Part shown: piece by piece, positions 44,887 to 53,016 of the stretch | Layout of the letters: each line of letters starts with the position of its first letter | Numbering within the stretch: position 1 is the first letter of the stretch | Source: Oscillospiraceae bacterium | Lineage (GTDB): Bacteria; Bacillota; Clostridia; Saccharofermentanales; Saccharofermentanaceae | Reading direction: 5' to 3' | Assembly: GCA_902788505.1 (NCBI GenBank) | Contig: CADAKH010000004.1 | Span: 1 to 64,000, forward strand | Length of the DNA stretch: 64,000 nt | Position numbers and translations under genes: made by a program | Notes under the pieces: model-generated | Seen by the model: the letters and a program-made list of their open reading frames with translations, nothing else | Databases searched by the model: none | Told to the model about the DNA's origin: nothing

Positions 44887-46569
44887 ATGGCTGACATGAA
44901 TTATAAAAGATACAAGGCTCATCCGACAGTAGATCTGCCGGGACGTCAGTGGCCCGGTCGTCAGATAACAAAAGCACCGATATGGTGTTCAGTTGATCTG
45001 AGAGACGGCAATCAGGCCCTTGAAGTTCCAATGACGCTTGAGCAGAAGGTTGAGTTCTTCGAATATCTTTGTTCGGTCGGCTTTAAAGAGATCGAGATCG
45101 GTTTCCCGGCAGCTTCCGAGACTGACTATAACTTTTGCAGATATCTTATTGATAACAAGCTTATTCCGGATGACGTTGCCATCCAGGTTCTGACTCAATC
45201 AAGAAGCCATATCATTGATAAAACAATGGAAGCCATAAAAGGCGCTCCTGCGGTTATAATCCACCTTTATAATGCGACAAGCACACTTCATAGGGATGTT
45301 GTTTTCGATTTTACTTGCGACGATTGTATCAATCTTGCTGTAGAAGGCGCTAAGATGATCATCGACAGGATCAAGGAAGATAACAGCGGGACCAGGTTTA
45401 TCCTTGAGTATTCGCCAGAAGCTTTCTCTGATACCGAACTGGATTTTGCGGTGAAAATCTGTGACAGTGTTCTTGACTGCTGGAAGCCTACGCCGGATAA
45501 CAAGGCTATTATCAATCTTCCTGAGACGGTCGAGTATCAGACTGCGAATGTATATGCAGATCAGATCGAATATTTCTGCGGCAAGACGAAGTGGAGAGAT
45601 TCAATAATCGTTTCTCTGCATACTCATAATGACAGGGGAACTGCTGTTGCAACATCTGAGTTTGGCCTTATGGCCGGCGCAGACAGAGTAGAAGGAACTC
45701 TTTTCGGCAACGGTGAAAGAACCGGAAATGTTGATATCATTACACTTGCGATTAACATGATGATGCTCGGGATAAATCCGTGTCTGGATTTCTCAAATAT
45801 CAACAAGACGATCGACATATATGAGGAATTGACCGGCATGAAGGTCGAGCCGAGACATCCATGGGCCGGAAAACTTGTATTTACTGCATTCTCCGGTTCT
45901 CATCAGGATGCGATCAACAAAGGCAGAAAGAAAATGGAAGAAAGAAATGATCCTATCTGGGCTGTTCCTTATCTTCCTATCGATCCTAAGGATGTAGGCA
46001 GGGAATATGAGCCTATCATCAGGATCAATTCCCAGTCTGGCAGAGGCGGAATCGCATATGTTATGGAAACCTATTTCGGTGTTCAGCTTCCCAAGAGATT
46101 CCAGCGTGATTTCCTGCCGGTAGTAAAGGCTGCAACTGAAGAGAACGGAATTGAGAATGAGCTTACGCCCCAGCAGATATTCGACTTGTTTGACGATAAG
46201 TTCATTAATGTCCTTGAACCTTATGGGCTTAAGAACTTCTCGGAACAGCAGGACAGTGACCAGGTATCCACTGTTGAGGCATTGATTACTCATAACGGTG
46301 AGAAAATTACCATCAAAGGACGCGGTAACGGTCTTTTGGATGCCTTTGTAAGTGCTTTCAGCAAATATACGGGAATCGATTTCTCAATCTCCAACTATTC
46401 TGAGCATGCCATGAAGTCAGGCTCGGATTCGGCAGCTATTACTTATATCGAGATTACCAATAAAGCGAACAAACAAACTTATATCGGTGCCGGTGTTTCA
46501 AGCTCCGTAACAAAATCTTCCGTTCGTGCCGTAGTTTCCGCATTTAACAGAATGATAAGTGTGTTATGA
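44887..46569 (+). CDS. leuA: 2-isopropylmalate synthase, type 2 (long form)
   Basis: Condenses acetyl-CoA with 2-oxoisovalerate in the first committed step of leucine synthesis. The N-terminal DLPGRQWPGRQI lead-in before the catalytic CSVDLRDGNQAL motif is typical of the actinobacterial-like type 2 enzyme. Other motifs are GFPAASETDY, SLHTHNDRGTA (metal His pair, residues about 240-250) and GNGERTGN. The C-terminal 130 residues form the LeuA allosteric domain. At 560 residues it is longer than type 1 but shorter than the mycobacterial enzyme. leuB, leuC and leuD are not adjacent. GGAGGA lies before the ATG. Confidence 0.92.
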   Translation: MADMNYKRYKAHPTVDLPGRQWPGRQITKAPIWCSVDLRDGNQALEVPMTLEQKVEFFEYLCSVGFKEIEIGFPAASETDYNFCRYLIDNKLIPDDVAIQVLTQSRSHIIDKTMEAIKGAPAVIIHLYNATSTLHRDVVFDFTCDDCINLAVEGAKMIIDRIKEDNSGTRFILEYSPEAFSDTELDFAVKICDSVLDCWKPTPDNKAIINLPETVEYQTANVYADQIEYFCGKTKWRDSIIVSLHTHNDRGTAVATSEFGLMAGADRVEGTLFGNGERTGNVDIITLAINMMMLGINPCLDFSNINKTIDIYEELTGMKVEPRHPWAGKLVFTAFSGSHQDAINKGRKKMEERNDPIWAVPYLPIDPKDVGREYEPIIRINSQSGRGGIAYVMETYFGVQLPKRFQRDFLPVVKAATEENGIENELTPQQIFDLFDDKFINVLEPYGLKNFSEQQDSDQVSTVEALITHNGEKITIKGRGNGLLDAFVSAFSKYTGIDFSISNYSEHAMKSGSDSAAITYIEITNKANKQTYIGAGVSSSVTKSSVRAVVSAFNRMISVL

Positions 46570-46605
46570 TTGTTAGGTTTTATTAAAGGAGAAAGGAAAT
46601 AGAAA

Positions 46606-47496
46606 ATGATCTGGGATTATTTTGTAGCATTTATATTTGGTGTAGTTGAAGGTATTACCGAGTGGCTTCCTATAAGTTCCACCGGTCATATGATCATTCT
46701 TAATGAGTTCTTGAAGCTCAATGTATCACCTGAGTTTTACGATCTTTATCTTGTTGTTATCCAGCTTGGTGCAATTATGGCCGTAATCGTGCTTTTCTGG
46801 AAGGAGATATGGCCATTCGGCAAAAAGGATAATGAGCATCCTTTTTCAAAAGAAGGTATCGGAAGTTTTATTAAGAAAGACAAGATAATTATGTGGCTCA
46901 AGATTGCCCTTGCATGCGTTCCTGCAGCAATAGTCGGTGTTCTTTTCGATGATTGGCTTGATGAGCACTTATATAATTATGTTGTGGTTGCAATTGCGCT
47001 TATTGTTTTCGGTATAGCTTTTATTGTTGTAGAGCATCTCATGAAGAACAGAACACCTTCTGTAAAAGCAATAAACCAGCTTAATTGGGGACATGCTCTT
47101 GCAATCGGTTTATTCCAGCTTTTGGCTGCTATTTTCCCGGGAGCTTCAAGATCCGGATCAACAATTGTCGGTTCCATTGCTATCGGAATTAAGAGAGAAG
47201 CTGCAGCAAAGTTTACATTTTTCCTTGCGATTCCCGTAATGCTCGGTGCAAGCCTTCTTAAGGTATTAAAATATGATGGTGATGTATCAGGTCATGAGAT
47301 CGGACTTCTTGTTGTAGGAATGATCACGGCTTTCGGCGTAAGCCTTCTTATAATCAACAGACTTATGGCATTTATCAAAAAGCATTCCTTTACATGTTTT
47401 GGATGGTACCGTATCGCTCTCGGTGTTTTGGTTCTTATACTTGGTGCCGTAGGTGTTATCGGCGGAAGTACAGCAGTAATTGCCGGCGCCGCCTGA
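46606..47496 (+). CDS. uppP: Undecaprenyl-diphosphatase
   Basis: BacA-family membrane phosphatase that recycles undecaprenyl diphosphate after wall-polymer export; it also lowers bacitracin sensitivity. The motifs EGITEWLPISSTGHM (residues about 15-29) and FPGASRSGSTI (about 179-189) hold the catalytic Glu, Ser and Arg residues. About eight membrane helices occur in 296 residues. AAAGGAG precedes the start. Downstream there is only a T-run (47540-47547) with a 4-bp stem, so termination is not clear. Confidence 0.95.
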   Translation: MIWDYFVAFIFGVVEGITEWLPISSTGHMIILNEFLKLNVSPEFYDLYLVVIQLGAIMAVIVLFWKEIWPFGKKDNEHPFSKEGIGSFIKKDKIIMWLKIALACVPAAIVGVLFDDWLDEHLYNYVVVAIALIVFGIAFIVVEHLMKNRTPSVKAINQLNWGHALAIGLFQLLAAIFPGASRSGSTIVGSIAIGIKREAAAKFTFFLAIPVMLGASLLKVLKYDGDVSGHEIGLLVVGMITAFGVSLLIINRLMAFIKKHSFTCFGWYRIALGVLVLILGAVGVIGGSTAVIAGAA

Positions 47497-47556
47497 TTGT
47501 TCAGTTTTTAATTGAATTTTCCACTTCATCAAGTATAAATTTTTTTTGGCAATCAG

Positions 47557-47659
47557 ATACGGCTTCCAATACGGCATAGCCGTAGTTTTAGCCGTATTTG
47601 TACTGTGTTTTGCCGTAAAATGCGGCTGATAGTACGGCGATGACCGTACTTTTACCGTA
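47557..47659. repeat. Cluster of nine TACGGC/GCCGTA repeats forming nested inverted repeats
   Basis: TACGGC or its complement GCCGTA (some with one mismatch) starts at 47558, 47570, 47579, 47591, 47612, 47621, 47633, 47643 and 47654. TACGGC-ATA-GCCGTA (47570-47584) is a perfect palindrome enclosed by ATACGGCT (47557-47564) pairing with AGCCGTAT (47590-47597). Further hairpins are GCCGTA-AAA-TGCGGC (47612-47626) and GTACGG-6-CCGTAC (47632-47649). Steps of 9-12 bases (one of 21) are close to a DNA turn. It lies between uppP and the gene at 47791. Function unknown. Confidence 0.8.
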
Positions 47660-47749
47660 TTTACCTTTTTGTGAAGAACAAATATGCCATGACGGGATTT
47701 TGCCCTAAACCTCTTTTTATTTATAATAAGTATATTAGGATCTTTATGC

Positions 47750-47755
47750 TATAAT
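47750..47755 (+). promoter_or_regulatory. Candidate -10 box upstream of the unknown gene at 47791
   Basis: A perfect TATAAT lies 35 bases before the TTG start at 47791. Transcription would begin near 47762, which would exclude the in-frame ATG at 47761 or make it leaderless. No good -35 element is visible. Confidence 0.4.
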
Positions 47756-47790
47756 TCATCATGAATTATTATGCGGACAGGAGAATTCTT

Positions 47791-48549
47791 TTGCGCAAAT
47801 ATATATACAACAGCCGTGATGTAGCGGCTTACTTCAAATATTTCTCGGTTCCGAGTTATCTTGAAGTTTCTTATATGCAGTATGTCTTTAATCTTGGCAG
47901 TAAGGTACTTGCCGAGCCTCTGACACGCGACTTTGAATCTTTCAAAAAGGAAGTTTACAGGGAACTGTATTTTCTTTGGGCTAACGGTTTCGAAAATGAG
48001 AAGGCTGATATTTCCAAGATGACGACCGAAGGTGAATTTACGCTTATATGTGACCAGGAATGCATTTGTCTTGAGTCATACATGAAGCTTATCTGCCTTC
48101 ATCTGATCTTTTCGAGCAATCTTCCATACATTACGCTTAACTTTACCGGACTTATGACACAGCTTGGTATTAAGTGCGATGTTGAGCTTTATGAGGAAAA
48201 CTGCCGGAAAGTATGTGAATCACTGCAGCTTGAAGTAAAGGATTCATTCGGCAAGCCCTTTGATCTTTCTCTGGGTATACCGGATGAGCTTTTGAGAGTT
48301 TCTCTTAATACTGAATTCAAGCAGAGTCTTGATACCAGAAATTTCAAGGAGACTCTCCGAAATGAGCAGATGAACTGGCTTAAAGATCTTAAGGATAAGT
48401 CATTTAAGCTTTTCGGAACAATTCCTGCACGAAAAAAGACAACAAGGAGCCGTAATTCAGGCTCTTCTTCAAAGAACTACAGAAATTCGGGTACAAATGT
48501 AGTTCGTAATTCGGCTCAGCCTAAGGGTACGCCGAAAACAAACAGATAA
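47791..48549 (+). CDS. Protein of unknown function with a basic, disordered tail
   Basis: Not recognised. The soluble-looking protein is mostly helical over the first 190 residues and ends with a Ser/Asn/Arg/Lys-rich tail of about 45 residues (RKKTTRSRNSGSSSKN and following), which could bind nucleic acid or wall polymer. Three Cys residues lie close together in a CDQECIC segment. The start is placed at the TTG 47791 because AGGAG lies 7 bases upstream; an in-frame ATG at 47761 has no ribosome site and would overlap the likely transcription start. It is followed after 21 bases by the dehydratase-activator homologue, so the two may be cotranscribed. Confidence 0.65.
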   Translation: MRKYIYNSRDVAAYFKYFSVPSYLEVSYMQYVFNLGSKVLAEPLTRDFESFKKEVYRELYFLWANGFENEKADISKMTTEGEFTLICDQECICLESYMKLICLHLIFSSNLPYITLNFTGLMTQLGIKCDVELYEENCRKVCESLQLEVKDSFGKPFDLSLGIPDELLRVSLNTEFKQSLDTRNFKETLRNEQMNWLKDLKDKSFKLFGTIPARKKTTRSRNSGSSSKNYRNSGTNVVRNSAQPKGTPKTNR

Positions 48550-48570
48550 TTCAACTTGGAGGTTCAAGTA

Positions 48571-51500
48571 ATGGGCAAGATATACAAGCTCGGTCTTGAT
48601 ATCGGATCTACAACGATTAAGGTAGTTCTTCTCGACGGCGAGAAGATAATACACAGTGACTATCAGAGACATCATTCTGATGTATCCGGTCTTTTAAATG
48701 ATCTTTTTGAAGATCTTAACAGGAGATTTCCGGGAATAGATGTTGATGTCGTAATTACCGGTTCCGGTGGACTTTCCGTTGCAAACTGGCTTGGTTTCAA
48801 GTTTACTCAGGAAGTTATGGCTGAGACTCAGGCTATCAAGACTTATCACCCTGAGACTGATGTCATCATCGAGCTTGGCGGTGAAGATGCCAAGATCACA
48901 TATATGCATCCTGTATTAGAGCAGAGAATGAACGGTACATGCGCAGGCGGTACCGGTTCTTTCATCGATCAGATGGCATCTCTTCTCCAGACTGATGCTG
49001 ACGGACTTAACAACTTCGCTAAAGACTACAGATCACTTTATACGATAGCTTCCCGCTGCGGAGTTTTCGCAAAGTCTGACCTTCAGCCTCTTATCAATGA
49101 AGGTGCTGCCAAAGAAGACCTTGCTGCTTCAATCTATCAGTCTGTTGTTAACCAGACTATCTCAGGACTTGCGTGCGGCAGACCTATCAAGGGCAATGTT
49201 ACTTTCCTGGGCGGCCCTTTGTTTTTTAATTCCGAGCTCAGAAACGCTTTCGAGCGTACTTTGAAAGATAAAGTCGATTCATTCTGGATGCCTGAAGAAG
49301 CACAGATCTATGTTGCTTTGGGTGCAGCTTTATCCGCTGACGGCCAGAATCCCGTAAATCTATCGGATCTCCTTGTTAAGCTTAAGAACAGGGAAGGGTT
49401 TGTACCTGATATCATCAGGATCGATCCTATCTTCAAGGATCCCGAAGATAAGAAGGCGTTCGATGAGCGTCATAAGAAGGATCAGATCCCTGTTCTTGAT
49501 ATCAAGGATCAGAAAGGCGCTTTGTATTTAGGCCTTGATGCCGGATCGACAACAACCAAGGCTGTTGTTATCAATAAAAATGGTGAGCTAGTATACACAT
49601 ACTATGCAAGTAACAAGGGTAACCCTGTTATGAGTGCTGTCACGATAATGAAGGATATCTATTCCAAGATGCCTGACGACTGTTATCTTGCTTACTCCTG
49701 CGTAACTGGTTATGGTGAGAACATCATTAAGGCTGCTCTCAATATTGATATCGGTGAGATCGAGACAATGGCTCACTTCCAGTCTGCCAAGTTCTTCTGT
49801 CCTGATGTTGATTTCATTATCGATATCGGCGGTCAGGATATGAAATGCATGAAGATCAGGAACGGTGTTATCGATTCCATCATGCTCAACGAAGCATGTT
49901 CTTCAGGCTGCGGCTCATTCATTCAGACCTTCGCACAGACACTGGGTCTTACCACACCTGAATTTGCGGAAGCTGCTTTGTCTTCAACCAAGCCTGTTGA
50001 TCTCGGTACACGTTGTACTGTATTCATGAACTCTAAGGTTAAGCAGGCACAGAAGGAAGGCGCATCAGTAGGCGATATTTCCGCAGGCCTTTCATATTCT
50101 GTTGTCAGAAATGCTCTTTATAAGGTAATCAAGATCCGTGATACAGAGCAGCTCGGTAAGAATATCGTAGTTCAGGGCGGTACATTCCTTAACGATGCTA
50201 TCCTGAGATGCTTCGAACTCGTATCCGGAAGAGATGTAATCAGACCTAATGTTGCAGGTCTGATGGGTGCTTTCGGTGCTGCTCTTATCGCTCAGAAGAG
50301 AAGTAAGGAAGATGCAAGATCCAGTGTTCTTCCCAAGGATGAACTCGATTCATTTACTATGGATACCGAGAATACACAGTGCCAGGGCTGCACCAATCAC
50401 TGCCGTCTTACTATCGCAACATTCTCTAACGGTACTAAGTTCGTATCAGGCAACCGCTGCGAGAGAGGCGAAGATCTCGCATTAGACAGGGAGCCTGTTA
50501 ATGATAAAAAGAAACTTCCCAATCTTTTCGATTACAAGTATTCAAGAACATTCAGTTACTATAAGCCGTTAAAGCTTGAGGATGCTCCGAGAGGAGAGAT
50601 CGGTATCCCCAGAGTCCTTAACCAGTATGAGAACTATCCTTTCTGGTTTACGGTTCTTACCAAGCTCGGATTCAGGGTTTTGATCTCTGCCAGATCTTCT
50701 CATAAGATCTACGAAGGCGGTATGGAGACTATCCCGTCAGAGTCTGTATGCTATCCTGCTAAGCTGGCTCACGGTCATATCGAGAATCTCATTGAGCGCG
50801 GGATCACAACGATCTTCTATCCTGATGTTCCTTATGAGAATATCGAGAACAGCAATTCCAACAACCACTATAATTGTCCTATCGTATGTTCTTATCCTGA
50901 GGTAATCAAGAATAATGTCGAGAATCTGCTCGAAAAGAATATCAGATACTTAAATCCTTTCATGCCTTTGGATAATCTCGATAACGTTGCACTTCACCTT
51001 ACAGAGTGCTTCGATTATCTTGGTGTGTCTGCTGAGGAAGCCAAGCAGGCTGTTGAAGCCGGTGCCGAAGAGTACTTCAAATACAAGGAAGATATCAAGG
51101 CAAAGGGCAGGGAGATCCTTAAGGAGATGGAGGAAAAGGGCCTTAAGGGTATCGTTCTTGCAGGAAGACCTTATCACTGTGATCCTGAGATCAATCACGG
51201 TATTCCTCAGATGATCAACTCTCTGGGTCTTGCAGTTCTTACAGAAGATGCAGTTGCAAAGCCCGGTGTATTGAAGCGTCCTATCAGAGTTATTGACCAG
51301 TGGATGTATCACACAAGACTTTATGAGGCTGCTGCATTTGTATTAACAAGACCTGATCTTGAGCTCGTTCAGCTTACAAGCTTCGGCTGCGGTCTTGATG
51401 CCGTTACATCTGACCAGGTCCAGGAGATCCTTGAATCTTCAGGAAAACTCTATACATTGCTTAAGATCGACGAAGTCAGCAATCTCGGTGCTGCAAGGAT

Positions 51501-53016
51501 CAGAATGAGATCACTCGTTGTTGCTATGAACGAGCGTCTTGAACTTGAAGCTCAGAATGGTGTTTCTGACAGTCCAAAAGAAGATTCAGATGATGCACCT
51601 TACACGGTACACAGAGTTGAATTTACTAAGGAAGATAAGAAGAATCACACTATCCTAGCACCTCAGATGGCGCCTATTCAGTTTGAGTTCGTAGAGTCTG
51701 TTTTCCATAAGCACGGATATAAGCTCAAGCTCTTAAAGCAGGCTACAAGAGAAGATATCGAGTGTGGTCTCAAGTATGTTAATAACGATGCATGTTTCCC
51801 GACCCTGATAGTTGTAGGACAGATGATCAATGCCATCCTCAAGGGTGATATCGATCCTGATAACACTACACTTGCAATTACGCAGACAGGCGGCGGATGC
51901 CGTGCTACAAACTATGTAGCTTTCTTAAGAAAAGCATTAAAGGAAGCAGGATATCCTCAGATTCCGGTTATCACTATATCTGCCCAGAGATTTGAGAAGA
52001 ACGAAGGTTTTGAATATAAGGCTTCATTTCTCCTTGATGCGATCAAGGCATTGTGTGCAGGCGACATGGTATCAACTCTTCTTTTGAGAGTAAGACCTTA
52101 CGAGAAGGTTCCGGGATCAGCCAATGCTTTGTATTCTTACATCAACAGGATCGGCAGAAGACTATTCAACCAGAAGCTCGAGAATGATGACCTCACTGAA
52201 AGATATGATGTCATTATGCCCAACAGCTATTTCTCCAGGTCAATTGAAGAGAAAAAGGCTATCAGGGATTGTCTTATGCAGATCGGTGTGGATTTTGAAA
52301 ATCCTCCGATTATCAGGAAGTATAAAGAGTTCGTCAAGTTTGCCGTTGCCAAATTTGATGCTCTTCCTCTTGCTGATATTCCAAGAAAGCCCAGAGTCGG
52401 TCTTGTAGGAGAGATCCTTGTTAAGTTCCAGCCTGATGCCAACAACAACGCTATTGATGTTATTGAGGCTGAAGGATGTGAGGCTGTATTGCCCGGTGTT
52501 ATGGATTTCTTCCTTTATTGCGCTTATAACCCGCTCTGGCAGGCTCAGAATCTCGGCAAAAGCAAGAAGACCGGATATATCATGAAGACGGCGATCAGAT
52601 TCCTTGAATCACTGAGAAAGCCCATCAATAAAGAATTTGCCAAGACAAACGGCAAGTTCATGCTGACAGAACGTATTCAGGAACTTGCTGAAAAATCATC
52701 GACAGTCTTAAGTTGCGGTAATTCCTGCGGAGAAGGATGGTTCCTTACAGCAGAGATGATCGAACTTATTCAGGACGGCGTTCCGAATATCATCTGTGCT
52801 CAGCCTTTTGCGTGTCTTCCTAACCACGTAACAGGTAAGGGTATGATCAAGGAACTCAGAAGACAGTATCCGACATCGAATATCGTTCCTATCGACTACG
52901 ATCCGGGTGCTTCTGAAGCTAACCAGCTCAACAGGATCAAGCTCATGATCAGCACGGCACGTGCAGTCAGGGATGCTGAGATCGAAGAAGAAATGAAGAA
53001 TAAAGAGGGCAAGTAA
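48571..53016 (+). CDS. Large 2-hydroxyacyl-CoA dehydratase activator-like protein (BadF/HgdC family fused to DUF2229 and HgdB-like parts)
   Basis: A 1481-residue fusion. Two ASKHA ATPase units, LGLDIGSTTIKVV (residues about 5-17) and LGLDAGSTTTKAVV (about 320-333), each carry the iron-sulfur and ATP motifs of HgdC (NGTCAGGTGSF and CGVFAKSD; ACSSGCGSF and TRCTVFMNSK). Then come a Cys-rich joint (CQGCTNHC, RCERGED), a DUF2229 region (about 680-900) and a C-terminal HgdB-like part with TQTGGGCRATNYV and CGNSCGEGW. Known relatives are radical-dehydratase activators, but this long form is widespread in anaerobes and its role is unsettled. The start is the ATG after GGAGG (48558-48562). The gene is followed immediately by polA (1-base overlap). 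Confidence 0.88.
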   Translation: MGKIYKLGLDIGSTTIKVVLLDGEKIIHSDYQRHHSDVSGLLNDLFEDLNRRFPGIDVDVVITGSGGLSVANWLGFKFTQEVMAETQAIKTYHPETDVIIELGGEDAKITYMHPVLEQRMNGTCAGGTGSFIDQMASLLQTDADGLNNFAKDYRSLYTIASRCGVFAKSDLQPLINEGAAKEDLAASIYQSVVNQTISGLACGRPIKGNVTFLGGPLFFNSELRNAFERTLKDKVDSFWMPEEAQIYVALGAALSADGQNPVNLSDLLVKLKNREGFVPDIIRIDPIFKDPEDKKAFDERHKKDQIPVLDIKDQKGALYLGLDAGSTTTKAVVINKNGELVYTYYASNKGNPVMSAVTIMKDIYSKMPDDCYLAYSCVTGYGENIIKAALNIDIGEIETMAHFQSAKFFCPDVDFIIDIGGQDMKCMKIRNGVIDSIMLNEACSSGCGSFIQTFAQTLGLTTPEFAEAALSSTKPVDLGTRCTVFMNSKVKQAQKEGASVGDISAGLSYSVVRNALYKVIKIRDTEQLGKNIVVQGGTFLNDAILRCFELVSGRDVIRPNVAGLMGAFGAALIAQKRSKEDARSSVLPKDELDSFTMDTENTQCQGCTNHCRLTIATFSNGTKFVSGNRCERGEDLALDREPVNDKKKLPNLFDYKYSRTFSYYKPLKLEDAPRGEIGIPRVLNQYENYPFWFTVLTKLGFRVLISARSSHKIYEGGMETIPSESVCYPAKLAHGHIENLIERGITTIFYPDVPYENIENSNSNNHYNCPIVCSYPEVIKNNVENLLEKNIRYLNPFMPLDNLDNVALHLTECFDYLGVSAEEAKQAVEAGAEEYFKYKEDIKAKGREILKEMEEKGLKGIVLAGRPYHCDPEINHGIPQMINSLGLAVLTEDAVAKPGVLKRPIRVIDQWMYHTRLYEAAAFVLTRPDLELVQLTSFGCGLDAVTSDQVQEILESSGKLYTLLKIDEVSNLGAARIRMRSLVVAMNERLELEAQNGVSDSPKEDSDDAPYTVHRVEFTKEDKKNHTILAPQMAPIQFEFVESVFHKHGYKLKLLKQATREDIECGLKYVNNDACFPTLIVVGQMINAILKGDIDPDNTTLAITQTGGGCRATNYVAFLRKALKEAGYPQIPVITISAQRFEKNEGFEYKASFLLDAIKALCAGDMVSTLLLRVRPYEKVPGSANALYSYINRIGRRLFNQKLENDDLTERYDVIMPNSYFSRSIEEKKAIRDCLMQIGVDFENPPIIRKYKEFVKFAVAKFDALPLADIPRKPRVGLVGEILVKFQPDANNNAIDVIEAEGCEAVLPGVMDFFLYCAYNPLWQAQNLGKSKKTGYIMKTAIRFLESLRKPINKEFAKTNGKFMLTERIQELAEKSSTVLSCGNSCGEGWFLTAEMIELIQDGVPNIICAQPFACLPNHVTGKGMIKELRRQYPTSNIVPIDYDPGASEANQLNRIKLMISTARAVRDAEIEEEMKNKEGK

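Noticed and set aside
47540..47547. T8 run as an intrinsic terminator of uppP
   Set aside because: Only a 4-bp stem (ACTT/AAGT) precedes it; too weak to call.
48556..48570. TTG start at 48556 for the activator-like gene
   Set aside because: It lies inside the Shine-Dalgarno sequence that serves the ATG at 48571.
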